64,000 bases of DNA from Toxonevra muliebris (Eukaryota; Arthropoda; Insecta; Diptera; Pallopteridae): positions 52,340,079-52,404,078 of the forward strand of contig OY829327.1 in the NCBI GenBank assembly GCA_963691655.1, read 5' to 3'. The first letter of the stretch is position 1. Every line of letters starts with the position of its first letter. Under the pieces are notes generated by a model. The model ran no database searches, was not told where the DNA came from, and saw only the letters and a list, made by a program, of their open reading frames with translations. Below, piece after piece: positions 12,522 to 24,576 of the stretch. Both the position numbers and the translations under genes were made by a program.

Positions 12522-13256
12522 TTGCAGATAATTCGTTAGATAATTCCCTCTTTCTCTTATTTATTATTTACTCCCGCTTAAGCAATGATTTTTCAACGAT
12601 GAATGCAATGCTCAATGTTCAATGAGCGAATTTTAAAAAACTTCCGACGCTAATATTTTGGAATTGGCTTAACCGATTTTAAATCTGATAACCTACTCGT
12701 AAAGCTCTTTAAATTGATAATATGATATCGTAGCACATCTGGATCTTCTGGAATAAATGTATAGATAGTTTACCGGGAAATAACTGATAGTGGCGCGAAG
12801 CATCAAAGTAGCAGAACTTCAACGAAAGTATTTATTTCGAGCGACTCTTGTAATGCTGAAACTCGTTCGATAATATAACGGATTAGTGTTTTGATTGATT
12901 TTAGTTGTTGTTGGCATTTTTGCTTCTGATTACGCAGGCCAACAAATTATTTGTTTATCCTTGATAGTACATGTCACTCTTTAATATTCACGCTTAGATC
13001 TTGTAGAAATGATTTCGAATGACTTCAAAAAATTTCTAATGAATTCGACTAAATTTAGTTAAAGACTGCAGTCAAAAGATTGCATTCAAATGATTTCAAA
13101 AATATGATTTAAAATATGAATAATTATTCGCTAGTGGCAATATGATTAAGTATAATTTTTTTACATTCTTAATCAATGAATACAATCATTTTGGTAACAA
13201 TATCAAATGATTTTAAGTCGCAAATGATTGCATTCTTTTACAGCTCTGCTATTTAT

Positions 13257-13696
13257 GTACAAATGCTTTTCAATGTTATGACAAAATGTATGAACATTTT
13301 TTTTTTTTTTAAATATTTATCAAATATAAAGCAAAACTATTCATATATACATTCACACACAAGCATGACAAGAAAAAAGAGAGAGAGAGAAAGGAAGAGA
13401 AAGTATTTCAAATTCCTGAAATTCGATTTATAAACATTTTCTCTTTTTCCCCTTCAACGCTTTCATAGAAAAAATTGTTACAAACAGAAAGAAATGAATG
13501 TATATGAAATGAAATGAAACATGTTTGCAACTGAAAAAAAAAAGTGAAAAAAGAAGGACAAAAATAAATCCATATGACAATCAAAAATATGAATTTATTG
13601 CTGCAGCATATAAATCAATCTTAAATGTATGCACAGAGAGAGTATAGAGTGAAATTTTAATGTTGTACAAAAATGCATGAGTATTTAAATTAAATG

Positions 13697-13743
<47 letters not shown>

Positions 13744-15584
13744 ATATATATATATATATATATATGTTGGGATTTTGCACACATTTTTCAAACAACAATC
13801 ATACATACATCATACATAGAAGTTTAATTTCTTTGCACAAGTAAAATAAAAGAAAAATAATGGTGAAGTTTATTGAATACTTCCAGTAACCACAACTATT
13901 AACATAAATTCTAAATGCTTCACCAAAAAGAAACTCCTAGAATCCAATAGTTATTTGAAATTGCAACAAGGAGCAAGCAGGATCAAAATCAGCTTCCATG
14001 CTGTTATTTAAAAAGAAGTGTACTGTAAGGAAAGTTTGAGAGTAGGACAACGCAGCAGCGAAAACCTCCACATGAGTACCACATCAAGTCCCTAAGCTTT
14101 TGAGAGTGAACGGACTCTAATCGTTGGTACTTGCAGTCAGCAGTAAATGTTATAAATATCTGCCATGCTGTGAGAGTTACAAGGTACTTATGCAACAAAA
14201 ACAAAAATAACTTAAATGAATGAATGACTGAACGCTTGTAAGAGTTTTTTGGATTTACGTATGTGCATATATGATGCAAACGATGTATGCTGCGTTTGAG
14301 TGGCAAAAACAGCTGGATTCCTTGGATTTGTTAAGACCAAAAGTGAGGACTTCAGCAGTAGCAGTCGCGTTTAACACATTTTCATATTTTTAAGTTGTTT
14401 TTGTACATTTTGTTATGTAAAAGCATAAAAGTAGCAGTAGTATATTTAAAATTTTGAATACAAAGAAAATAATGAGACAAAGAGAGAAAGGCAGCTTAAG
14501 CACTCTTGGAATTACAAAAGAAGAAACGGAATGCTTGCAGTATAGAATTTCAAGCTCATCTATTTTAAAGTTAGATAATTTGTGCAAATTATCAACTGAG
14601 GTCAAGGAAAATAATTTCAGGAATAGAACTTGATTTTAAAGGTATGTATGTCATCGGTTAATAAACTCACACACTCTCACAGATCCCGAAAAATAATTAA
14701 AATTCTTTCAATTCAATTTTTCTGTCTACTTAGCTCAAAATTTACCGAAAAATTAATTGAAATTTGTAAAATTGAATATTAAATTATTCTTGTTATTAAA
14801 AATTACGACCCTTTTGCAAATGTTTGTTTTTTCTTGCAGTTGTTGTTGCTGGTTGCTGTCAATGCCACAAGCACGAATGCAATAAATGTCAATGATATTG
14901 GTCAAAGTAAAGAATAAAAAAGGAGCGTCGCCATGAAATTAATAATTTTCATTTTCATTTACAATTTAACTTTTTCTCTTTTTTTTAATTTTTTTTATTT
15001 TTTTTTTAATTTTTTTTTTTTTTGGCTTAACGTTTTTACTTCTGTTTCAATTATTAAAGCACTCAAATGAAAAAACGGAAAAGTTGCGTTCTTCGTCGTT
15101 GTTGATGAAAAAGTCTAGACCAATTGCTGTCAAAAATGTGAAACACGCACATGACAAGAATTATTGATAAATATTGGAACAAATAACAATTAGAAAGGAA
15201 GAAGAACAAGAAACAGTTAAAAGAAAAAGGCCTTGAATGACTTTTTTCTTACTAAATTACATTTTTAATCCAATAATAAACATTGTTTGGTGGTGAGTAG
15301 ATGTTTAAAAAGGTTGCCTTTAATTTTTTTGTGTGTGAATATTTATTGTTTGTTGGTGACACTTTCCATTTTAACAGCACTGATGATGACAGCTTTTCAG
15401 CTTAAATAAATGCAAACATTTATGCTTGATGGAAAAGAAAGACAGAAGGAGCAAAAAAATTGAGTCGGATATATATTTTCTTAACCGATTGTGGAGAATA
15501 AACAAAAAAGTGAGCGTATAAACACAACCAAAACAGCCGACCTCAACTTCAACAACAAACAAAGTTTTAATCCGAAAATATATT
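13257..15584. other. Gene-free AT-rich interval
   Basis: No exon or TE was recognised. Contains a GA-rich patch near 13377-13400, the long TA repeat below and long T-runs near 14980-15020. ORFs on the minus strand at 13581-14605 are low-complexity openings. Confidence 0.6.
13699..13765. repeat. (TA)n microsatellite, two blocks
   Basis: A TA run of about 38 bp to 13738, a CC interruption, then a second run of about 23 bp to 13765. It produces a spurious Y/I-rich ORF on the minus strand. Confidence 0.95.
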
Positions 15585-15586
15585 TA

Positions 15587-16137
15587 CAGGTAGACCTCGT
15601 TTAATACGTACTTCTTATAGTACGATTAAAGTTCATTCATTCTAACTCGGTATCGGAAAGAAAATATTGTCGAAAAGTGTCCAATTCAATTTAGAAATCC
15701 TAAAATTTTATCGGAAAAAATTTGAAATTTAAAGGTCGCTAGGCTCGGTTTTTTGCCTGGAAAATGAATTTTTTTTAGCGGTTGCAGTAAAAAATCCCTT
15801 CGAGAAACACAAGGAACGCTGGAAAATTTGTATTCGATTGTACTGGCGTACGTAAAAGAATTAGACGCGTTGCCAGTTTTTGGTGTAAAAACAAAAGAAA
15901 AAAATCGTCAAGTTTAGGGAACCGATCGATGTTTTTGTTTATTTTCTTATGTATGTAAACTATAATTTCAATTAAAACTATAATTTCAATTAAAAAAGGT
16001 CTGAAAAAAAAATATTATTTTTGGGTATCTTTTACGATCTAAGAACGCAACCCTTCTTTTCGAATTTGTTCCTTGTATCGTTTAACACGATTTCGCTTAA
16101 CACGGCATTTTCCAGGAACGTAACACCCGTCTACCTG
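15587..16137. mobile_element. pogo/Tigger-like MITE
   Basis: The left end CAGGTAGACCTCGTTTAATA and the right end, read inward, CAGGTAGACGGGTGTTACG share a terminal inverted repeat. TA lies directly outside both ends (15585-15586 and 16138-16139), the expected TA duplication. Subterminal sequence rich in GTTTAA-ACG motifs (for example CGTTTAACACG and CGCTTAACACGG near the right end) resembles Tigger-type elements. At 551 bp with no ORF it is non-autonomous. Confidence 0.8.
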
Positions 16138-16506
16138 TACTTTTTCGACATTCGCTTTGGTTCTTGATTTTTATGATGATTTTGACATTTTTTCGCAACT
16201 AAACGAACGAACTAATTTATGCAACAATTATTTCAAATTGCGGAATCTTCAGTTTTTTCTTTTATTTTTTGACAATTGACAACAGAACTAAAAATAAAAT
16301 GGGTTAAAATCAAATCCAACTGCTTTTGTTTTTCTTTTACATATTTTTGATGCTAGAGGTCGACACTCTTGTTGTATATATTCTCAGATGAAGCCGGCGG
16401 CTGGAGGTCTGCTGCTTTGGTTGTGTTAATACCATATCAGCAGTCCTTAGCACAACCGGCTGAATTGAAGCAGAGCGACTAACTTCACGCTCAAATACTT
16501 ACATAT

Positions 16507-16816
16507 GAGAGGCTGAGAGGAAAAGTTGTATAACTTCTACGTTCAGAAAAAAGTGGAATAATTTTACTTGAGAGCAAAAGCAAAATGAAATATGTTCAGA
16601 GCAAAAGTGAAACGAAATATGTTCAGAGCGAAAACGGAATAAAAAACTATGCTGTTCTTACTCTGAAAGAATTGTTATACCATTTTTGCTCTTACTTTTA
16701 AGGCGTTTCATTTTCACTCTAAACCGTATTACTTATGCCATTCTTGCACTGACACTCTAAATTATTTCACTTTTGCTCTTATATAAATTTTAGCCCGCTT
16801 TTCCTCTCAGCCTGTC
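16507..16816 (+). mobile_element. Foldback MITE family A, copy 3
   Basis: Near-identical to the copies at 682 and 1034, same orientation, 310 bp. Termini are GAGAGGCTGAGAGG and CCTCTCAGCCTGTC. Here the flanks are ATAT on both sides (16503-16506, 16817-16820), so this copy defines the target duplication of the family (ATAT, or TA within it). Confidence 0.9.
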
Positions 16817-16935
16817 ATATCTCACTAGCATGATTTTGTTATTATAATGTGTATAAGTATGCACACAAATCTCATGTAACGGGGACAGAACTCTGTTTTA
16901 CACCCTAGTACTCATTACTCAAGAAGTTATTTACC

Positions 16936-17165
16936 ATGGATAACTACACTCCGCCTGAACGTGCTGAAATTGTTTAGCTATACATCCAGAAAAATTTCTC
17001 AATCGTGGCTACTCAACGTGCGTTTCGTTTAAAAAATAAAATCAAAAGTGCTCCCGCAAAAAACACCATAAAGCGTTTGTACGAAAAATTTCTATCGAGT
17101 GGTAGTCGCACATTTTGTCATCAGGGAAAAAGGAAAGCACTTGATCCAAATAATATTTTAATGGT
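16936..17165 (+). pseudogene. DD41D-type transposase, N-terminal fragment
   Basis: From ATG at 16936 it reads MDNYTPPERAEIV, then a TAG stop (16975-16977), then continues in the same frame with LYIQKNFSIVATQRAFR, KIKSAPAKNTIKRLYEKF and SSGSRTFCHQGKRK. This is the paired helix-turn-helix DNA-binding start of an IS630-Tc1-mariner transposase of the group whose catalytic half is at 30096-30540. The catalytic domain is missing and reading ends near 17165. Upstream sequence back to about 16860 may be the element's 5' leader. It is dead, with one nonsense codon and a 3' truncation. The family call is from recognised motif order. Confidence 0.7.
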
Positions 17166-17586
17166 AATTAATATTTATCTCTTTGGATTAAAATAAATGC
17201 CTGTGTAAAAAAAAATCAAATTGTCGTTTCCGAAAAAATGTTATTTAAGAACCACATGGGTCACATTTACTTCAGAAACAACTCTCTTTAGACTTCAAAC
17301 CTTTTTACTTTTACACGCATAATGAGAACTCAGTAGTTTCTAACAATTCTAAATAAATAAAATTAAAGATAATGTGTTTTTCACACACTTTAATTCTTAA
17401 TCCTTGGCCCATATACTCGTATTTTTATTAGAAAAATTAAGAGTGATTTAATTTTTTCCCTTTTTTGCATTCGACGACTTTGTAATACTGTCCTCAATAA
17501 AGTTTTTATTTATATGCGTGTAATGAAATTAGTTTAATTTCCACAAAATTATTTATCCCTAACAATTTTCCAATTTGTGTATCTCT

Positions 17587-17603
17587 CACACACACACACA
17601 CAC
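17587..17603. repeat. (CA)n microsatellite
   Basis: Uninterrupted CA dinucleotide tract of about 8 units. Confidence 0.95.
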
Positions 17604-18061
17604 GGTCATTCACATTGCTCCTCATAGAATGACAGAAAGTTTTCAACAGCTTTAACACTCACGCTCACACCTCTTCTACTCTCTGACACTAACTAACAAT
17701 CGCTCACCCCCAAATGCAGCCCTTCACACCATCCTTCGCACTCCCCATTGACATAAGAACGCAACAAAAGAAAAACAAAAAGTTTATGGCTTTCAGCGAC
17801 TTTAATAATTCAACGCTTAAGTTGAGAAAATATACATTGTGCTCCATAGTTCGAACCCAAAAAGGTAGAAAACCAAACCAAAAACCAACGAACAAACGAA
17901 TGCAATGAATAAACGAAAATTGCCCAGGGACGCCCACGTCACTTGAGAACGCGACACATGGACGGATAGACAGGCGGGGGACGACCATAAAAGGGGTAAT
18001 TTAATCGTATACTCATCCACATAAATTCAAAATGAACGAACAAAAGCACCTAATATATGTA

Positions 18062-18078
18062 TGTGTGTGTGTGTGTGC
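18062..18078. repeat. (TG)n microsatellite
   Basis: Uninterrupted TG tract of about 8 units. Confidence 0.95.
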
Positions 18079-18284
18079 TTGAATGTGTTAGTATAGAAAA
18101 CAATACAATATCTACTACTTTTTTTCTTGCTCGCCTTTTAATAACACCAGCTACTTACTACCTATTGGTAGCTGTTGCTCGCTTTGTGCTTTATTACAAT
18201 TTTAGCCTTTTCATTATTGCCCTCAATTCCGTTCATTCGTTTTTGTACTCATTCAATTCCGGGGTCTTGCATCGCGTCACATAT

Positions 18285-18302
18285 ACACACACACACACAC
18301 AC
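18285..18302. repeat. (CA)n microsatellite
   Basis: Uninterrupted CA tract of about 9 units. Confidence 0.95.
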
Positions 18303-18464
18303 ATACACATTCATTTCCTTTGTGGATATTTTTGCTAATTTCATTACTTTTGGAATGTTGCGATGATTTCATGCAATTTAAACGGGTAATATTACGTTCT
18401 TTCCTCCCCCAACCCACAAGAACCTAACTACCAGCGCTCAAGGTGGTATATATCTAATACTAAC

Positions 18465-18484
18465 CTACTACTACTACTACTACT
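18465..18484. repeat. (CTA)n microsatellite
   Basis: About six and a half CTA units. Confidence 0.9.
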
Positions 18485-19664
18485 CTTGTTTTTTTTTTTC
18501 ATTTATGGAAACGTTTCGTTACTTTTCTGTTACGCTCTCAAAATGCCACTTTAACAAAAGAATTTTTGCTCCACCTTAAGCTTTTAGCATAATTGCCTGT
18601 TGACACGGGAGTTAAGACTTGCGAACAAGAAGACGAAGCCAGAAGAAGAAGCTGGAAATGTAGATGAAGAGTATGGTAGAAGACGAGGTAGATGTAGCAG
18701 GAAACATAGCAGTAATAGAAAATGTAGAAGGAGTAGTTAAAAGAAAAAAATACCTGAAAATGTTTTTATTGCGCAGATAAATGAAAATTCTAAAAATACC
18801 TTTTGTTTTTAGCTCGATTTAATGCATATGTATAAGTATAATAAATATAACGGTATAAGTCTCAAGCTATATACATATATATTATATAAGTATATATAAC
18901 TGTGTTTAGCATTTATAAATTAAAAGGAAAAATGGCAACAAGAGCCAAAAGAGCACTTGATTAATTCTGGAATTTTGAGTATTTTTTGTTGTCGTTGTTT
19001 TAGTTGTTGGCTACTGCCACAAGAAAAATTCCAAGTAATTTTTTCCTTTTAATTTTTTTTTTGTTTGTTTGTTGGTTTTTTTTATATTTCTATATATTTT
19101 ATGACACATTAAAATTGTGGCCAGCATAATTCACATTTCTGGGGATGATTGAGGTGGGTGTATGTGTGTGGGTTTACACACACTCGTACTTATTTGTGTA
19201 TGTGTTAGTACAGTAGATTTGTTTGATTTTTATTTTTAATGGCACTGTGGTCTGCAGTATTTATGTTGACATTTCTTTTTATTAACTGTTAACTTTATTA
19301 TTAATTCAAAAATTAATTTTTTTATTTCACCAAAAGCAAAGCAAATATAAATTGGACAGCTCAGATATGCTAACAGATTAAATGCGACGTGGTAATAATT
19401 ATAGGTTTTGATAATTTCAATGTAATTTATTGTTTGATTTATGACAACACAAAGCATAGGTTTGGCTATAGGAATACGATATAAAAAATATCGTGTAAGG
19501 AGTTTCTCAGAAAAGCAAGCTTCATGCAAGTACTACAGCTAAGCAGTAATTTGGCGGGAGCATTTTGTGGATTACAATGGTTCTGACCCCATCATCAATT
19601 TAATCAAAGTGTTTATTGCCATTGTATTTTCATGTTTTTATAATTTTGCTATGATTTTCCATAT

Positions 19665-20337
19665 GAAATCGTCTAGTTGGCAAAGCCAGGTCACCTCGGA
19701 TTTTGCTGAAACTTTGGGAGAATCTTCTTTAGGGTTCCAAATAAGGAAATCCGACGTCATAAATTTTTCTCATGCTCCACTTCGCGACAGCGCGTATTCA
19801 AAAATTAAAAAAGTGTAATTTTAATGCTTTGCTTTTTTAACTGTATGCAAGTTTTTGAAATTCATAAACTTCAAGTATCGTTATTTTTTTAAGGAGCAGG
19901 CGAAACCAGCCATTCGTGGGTTTATTTTCTTTTGAAAAATGTGCCCTTGATGGCTGAGAAACATTAGCTGCTTACATTCAACCGTGTGGATACTGGACTC
20001 AGCTTAAAACCACGAAAAGTCAGAAAAATATACATATTTTCAGCCTGGTGTTATTAATCGTAGGTATTAAATATGTGGATTTAAATTAAATTTACAAAAC
20101 TACTTTTAGCTTTAGAACGCCATCTCAAACTTTTAGATATCTTTCACCAAACGAATTTTACAGTTAAAAAAAGAAAGCATTAAAATTACACTTTCAAATC
20201 TTTTAATTCGCGCTGTCGCGAAGTGGAGCATGAGAAAAATGTATGACGTCGGATTTCCTTCTTTGGAACCCTAACACAAAGTTTCAGCAAGATCTGGAAC
20301 AGAGCAGCAACGAAATTTTTATTTTTCAGACGATTTC
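19665..20337. mobile_element. Foldback element with 180-bp arms
   Basis: The left arm (about 19657-19843) and right arm (20161-20345) are inverted copies: GAAATCGTCT at the outer left matches AGACGATTTC at the outer right, and TCGCGACAGCGCG near 19785 matches CGCGCTGTCGCGA near 20210. ATAT flanks both ends. The spacer of about 315 bp is unrelated to the arms. The ORF at 19567-19818 only crosses the left arm. No transposase; family unknown. Confidence 0.88.
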
Positions 20338-20544
20338 ATATGGAATGACTCTAATATCAGTAACTAAAACATGTTCCTCGGTTGTTTCATCCGATTTTCG
20401 ACAAAAGCCTAACTGAACTCGTACAAAAGTTCAGTTGCCAAATCAATATTCGATATCGTTGAGAAAGGGAATTAATTTTCAAAGCAAAAATTCACTGAAC
20501 ATTCTTCAGACCCATCATAGCAAATATTTTATGGGTTTATTTGT

Positions 20545-20763
20545 TTGACCCGATTTGAAAATCTGTATAAGTTTTTGTTCAGCAAATTTCAAAATTTGTT
20601 TAATATTTGGTATAAAGCAGTAGTGTCGAAATTGATTAAGCTTGGTGTCGCCAATAATTTCTCTCAATGGATTACGACTAACCTAACAGAACGAACGTAC
20701 CTAGGCATTGATTCACAGAATCTTTCCATAAGCGCTGGTCTGCCGCAAGGAAAGCTTATTTAA
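20545..20763 (+). pseudogene. Non-LTR reverse transcriptase fragment
   Basis: From about 20600 the translation shows VVSKLIKLGVANNFSQW, then NLTERTYLGIDSQNLS and ISAGLPQG, the segment between RT motifs 3 and 4 of jockey-like retrotransposons (where AGVPQGS is usual). The catalytic YADD region does not follow. Only about 60 codons remain; the first 18 codons of the ORF do not look like RT. Boundaries are uncertain and this is a decayed scrap. Confidence 0.65.
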
Positions 20764-20765
20764 TA

Positions 20766-21540
20766 GGCTCAAATCCTCTTAGAGAGCAAAGTTAGTATAG
20801 TGTCAAAAACAACTTGAGATGAGAAGATTAAATTCTGAATTTTGACTCAGTAACTTTTGTTTATCCACATTTGACATTGTTTCGACACAGCGGAATTGAC
20901 TCCTTAAATAAGAACAGAGAATGCTCATAGATAACGTCACTTTATTAAATACACACTACTCTCACCAAAAAAAACCTTTTTCCTTTTCTTTTTCAATGGC
21001 CCTATGTTGTTAAAGCTGAATCCCATCAACAAATTTGCGTATAACTGCACTATTTATCATTCATTCACCTATTTAAAACGGTTTAGCTCTTGGGATTCAG
21101 AAAAAAAAGGCACACTTTGAAACGTGACTCTCCACCGCTATTTTCATGATAGATGTTCTGCGTAGATGCATGATATGAAGCCACCAATTTGTATATTAAT
21201 CAAATCAAACGAATACCAAGTGAAACTCCACATTCCAATACACCATGCAATACTGGGATAGTTCTTACCTCTGTGGAGCTTCTCGAATATGGGATATTTT
21301 GTTCTTTTTTTTTCGATGAATCCCAACGGACTCACTTACCCGTCCTGCCGCACGAAGGGCGCATCCGCATAACGAACAGATTGGTGACCGAAACAGACAC
21401 AGTCCGGACTGTTCTGTATGCCGCAACATGTAGATGGGTGAAGTAAACTATCCCAGTGGTTTTCAAAAAACAGCTACAGGTTATGTAATCATCAACTGGT
21501 TAATTCATTTAAAAATTTTAAAACGGTATTTTTAATGTTA
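20766..21540. other. Unassigned interval
   Basis: No coding match was recognised. ACTGGGATAGTT near 21253 is repeated in inverted form (AACTATCCCAGT) near 21446, which could mark a small element of about 200 bp, but no target duplication is visible. Confidence 0.4.
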
Positions 21541-21957
21541 AATTGAGAATCAGGTAAATCAAATAAGCCATGAAGGTTTTTGAAATCACTGAAGTCAAAA
21601 GAAACTGTTTTTGAACAGATTCCAATCTATCCTTGTAACAGTTATATTAAGGAGTTCAAACTGGAGAGCCATATTGCAAGATTGGCCTTACCAGAGGTTT
21701 AAAAAGTGTTTCCGTTACATACGGATCAATAAATTCTTTTGGTCATCTTTTAGTGAATGCAAATATTCCCATAGCTTTGTTTATACGCATGTTAATATGT
21801 AAATGAAAACGCAATTTAGGGTCCATGACAATGCCCAAAGTCATTGAAATTATGCACAGTTTCCAAGGGGTAATCATTTATAAAGTATTCTGATGGGATT
21901 GGTTGTCTTCTCGAATAGACCATCGACTTACATTTCTTTAAATTTAAAGACATTAAA
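21541..21957 (-). pseudogene. Antisense jockey-like RT thumb fragment
   Basis: Reading leftward from 21957 the translation gives LNLKKCKSMVYSR, then FINDYPLETVHNF, a one-base frameshift, TLGIVMDPKLRFHLHINMR, INKAMGIFAFTKR, a stop, PKEFIDPYVTETLFKPLVR, PILQYGSPV, a stop and DRLESVQKQFLL. This order (post-YADD region, DLGI-type motif, thumb) is the C-terminal half of a jockey-like RT. It has at least two stops and a frameshift. It abuts head-to-head the sense RT at 21962, but the two proteins are from different families, so this is not a 5' inversion of the same insertion. Confidence 0.75.
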
Positions 21958-23685
21958 TTTTCCAATCCAACTTTGTTAATGAAGGTGACGAATTGGACCC
22001 GATTTCGTTAAACTCGCCACCATATCGAGGCCCTTCTATTACCGATCTTGGTATTCTGAAACTTTCTGAGGAGGAGGTAGAGTTAGAGCTGCTTAAGCTT
22101 GATATAAAGAAAAACCCCGGTCCTGATAATATTCCACCACTTTTTCTTCAAAAGTGTGCTCACAATTTGGCCTTTCCGTTGACTAAAATATTTAATTTAT
22201 CATTAGCTAATGGGGATTTCCTAGCTGAGTGGAAATAATCAGTTTTTATCCCTATTCATAAATCTGGCTCTAGACATGATGTTGCTAACTATCGTCCAAT
22301 ATCGAAGCTGCCTCTAATCCCTAAAGTCTTTGAAGCCTTAGTGAAAAAAAGAATTTATGCTAACATTAAACATCAAATTTCTGAATTCCAACATGGATTT
22401 GTTAGTGGTAGATCCACAACAACCAATTTAACCCTCTTCTCTCATTATTTAAAAAATGAGATCGAGATGGGAAAACAGGTTGATGTAGTGTTCACTGACT
22501 TTGCCAAGGCCTTCGATAGAGTACAGCATAAGGTATTAATCAGAAAGCTTCAACTCATGGGCTTTCATTCCTCGATACTTAGGTGGTTGACAAACTACTT
22601 ACTTGAACGTAAACAATTTGTTCGATTGGGGAATAAGTGTTCAAAAATCATTTTAAATTACTCTGGGGTGCCGCAAGGTAGCCATCTTGGCCCGCTTTTG
22701 TTCGTCTTATTTATTAATGACCTTCCAAATTATATTCGGCATTCTAGATGTTTAATCTATGCTGATGATGTCAAAGTTTTTAAGGCAGTGTCCAGTGTTG
22801 AAGAATCCCGGTACCTTCAAGATGACATTGATAATATATACCAATGGTGCATTGTCAATAATCTCTTTTTTAATATTAGTAAATGCAACATTCTAACGTT
22901 CTCTATGAGTAATAATAATTTATTGTATAACTATACCATTGAAAATACAGGTCTCACTCGTCTAGATTCAAAAAAAGACTTAGGCATAATTTTTGATAGT
23001 AAAATTAGTTTTGCTGATCACTACAATTATATAATTTCTAAGGCAAATGCCCTGATGGGCTTCACCCGTCGAAATTCTAATGATTTTAAGGACCCGTTCA
23101 CTCTAAAGACAATATATGTTTCATTGGTTAGATCGGTTGTGGAGTATGGTTGCATAATCTGGGATTCTGCTTATACTTGTCACAACGAGAGGGTTGAGAA
23201 AATTCAAAAAAGATTTACTCGATTTGCCATATCAAAGCTTAACTGGAACTTCAATCCATCGTATTCTAGCCGTTGTGCTCTCTTGGGCTTAAAACATTTG
23301 ATGACAAGAAGAAACTATTTTCTGGTATTATTCGCAAGGGATGTGCTCATGGGTCATATTGACTGTTCTCCCCTTCTTGCTCTTTTTAGCTTATATGCAC
23401 CGGAAAGGCCTATTAGGCAAAGGCAATTTTTCCACTTGGCATATCACAGAACCAATTATGGTCGTAGTGAAACTGTTCACAAGTCGTGTGTTAAATTTAA
23501 TAATATTTGCAATGTAATCGACCTCAGTGTGACAAGAGACGTTTTTAAGTCAAATTTAATGAATTTATTGTAGTAAGGTTTTCAGTTTTGTTTTATTAAT
23601 TGTTATAAGTTACTGCTTTAGTTTTAAGTTTATATTTTTTAACTGTAAGTAATCTGATAGAAATTGTTTCGACAGATTAATAATA

Positions 23686-23718
<33 letters not shown>
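21958..23718 (+). mobile_element. Non-LTR retrotransposon, 5'-truncated, poly(A)-tailed
   Basis: Contains a near-complete RT (21962-23573), about 100 bp of 3' UTR and a tail of TAATAATAA followed by about 30 A to 23718. No endonuclease domain is present upstream, so the copy is 5'-truncated, the usual result of target-primed reverse transcription. The long clean A-tail and single nonsense codon make it the youngest-looking retroelement in the window. The clade (jockey-, CR1- or L2-like) cannot be settled by eye. Confidence 0.8.
21962..23573 (+). pseudogene. Non-LTR reverse transcriptase, one nonsense codon
   Basis: One frame runs from about 21962 to TAG at 23571-23573, broken only by TAA at 22236-22238. 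It would polymerise cDNA onto nicked target DNA. Motifs in order: DIKKNPGPDNIPPLF, the stop, VFIPIHKSG and VANYRPIS, EFQHGFVSGRST, DVVFTDFAKAFDRV (catalytic Asp), SGVPQGSHLGPLLFVLFIND, LIYADDVKVF (the YADD catalytic pair), DLGIIFDSKISF, then a thumb with YVSLVRSVVEYGCIIWDSA and RVEKIQKRFTRFA. No RNase H follows. The part after the stop is 410 codons from an internal Met at 22341. Because the rest is intact, the stop looks recent or could be a read error. No endonuclease is left. Confidence 0.85.
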
Positions 23719-23720
<2 letters not shown>

Positions 23721-23724
23721 AATT

Positions 23725-24576
23725 AATCTGACATCAACTTGTTAACGCATCAAGGTCTGATTGAAGCAAGATTTGTGCCTCTTCAGAATAATGTGAAATA
23801 AAGTGTTTCACATCATAAGCATTTAAAAAAAACTTCAATACAAGATGAGATGGAGTATCTTGAATAGCACCTTCTGATTTCTATTATTCAGATGAACGAA
23901 TCCATTTAACAAACATTGCACTATAGTGCAAAAGCCGATTTTTTTTGGCATAAAGTCAAATTTTTTATGGTTTTATATTTTAAAACTGAATCGCTTTTCT
24001 AAATCTGGATATCCAAGGTAGACAAAAAATATATTGGATTGAATTTTATGGACAACATTTTATTTTTGACACACGATCAAAGTCAGTTGATTGCTGTCAA
24101 GTCAACAGCAAGTTGACTTGGCAAAAATTTGGGAAAAACATTGGCTGCTTTTAAGCATAAATATTTTTTTTTAATTTAAAACGGAGATAATGTGTAAATG
24201 TGGAACATATTAGTTAAGGTGTGTTAAATAAATGGTTAATACTTTTTTTCATAATTGTGTGTTGTTGTCCAATTTTGTTCACGTGTAAATTTATATAAAA
24301 CCCAACAATTGTGTTTGTGTTTTATGGAATATAAGTTTTTTAGTGCAAGCGCTTGCAAAAAGTTGCAAACGGCAAGTTATTAACAAAAGTATTCAGAATA
24401 ATGTTATTAAAATCTTTTGCCCGATTTAAAGATATTCGATTGTTTTCTAAAAAAAAAAACGGCAACAATGAACTGAGTTTGGGGGAAAAAGATGAAAATA
24501 AGAAAAAAATAGAGATTTGCTTGGTTTTGTTAACAAAAAACTTCTGGGTTGTAACAGAATGTTGAATCGGTTTTAA
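23725..24576. other. Unassigned interval
   Basis: Nothing was recognised except that the end merges into the decayed ORF below. An ORF at 24353-24565 may be its upstream part, with KEKDENKKK-like lysine-rich sequence, but this is not certain. Confidence 0.4.

Larger units (their letters stand above)
10046..13248 (-). mobile_element. hAT family element (hAT-1) with nested insertion
   Basis: The left end is CAGAGCTGTTAAAGACTGCA and the right end, read inward, is CAGAGCTGTAAAAGAATGCA. Both are followed by several ATTGCATTC/TCAAATGATT-type subterminal motifs. A perfect 8-bp target duplication CTATTTAT lies at 10038-10045 and 13249-13256. CAG-type termini plus an 8-bp duplication define hAT. The element carries the 3' end of a hAT transposase on the minus strand and is interrupted by another hAT element at 11439-12521. 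Without that insertion it is about 2.1 kb, so it is an internally deleted copy. A fragment of the same family is at 28063-28738. Confidence 0.92.
17166..19660. other. Gene-free AT-rich interval with microsatellites
   Basis: Holds (CA)n at 17587-17603, (TG)n at 18062-18078, (CA)n at 18285-18302 and (CTA)n at 18465-18484, plus A/G-rich sequence near 18620-18750. No exon was recognised. Confidence 0.6.

Noticed and set aside
21252..21457. Inverted pair ACTGGGATAGTT / AACTATCCCAGT as a 200-bp MITE
   Set aside because: The match is only about 12 bp and no target duplication is visible. Possible but not supported.
21541..23718. Head-to-head RT pieces as a 5'-inverted single insertion
   Set aside because: The antisense and sense proteins overlap in the thumb region but differ throughout, so they come from two families.
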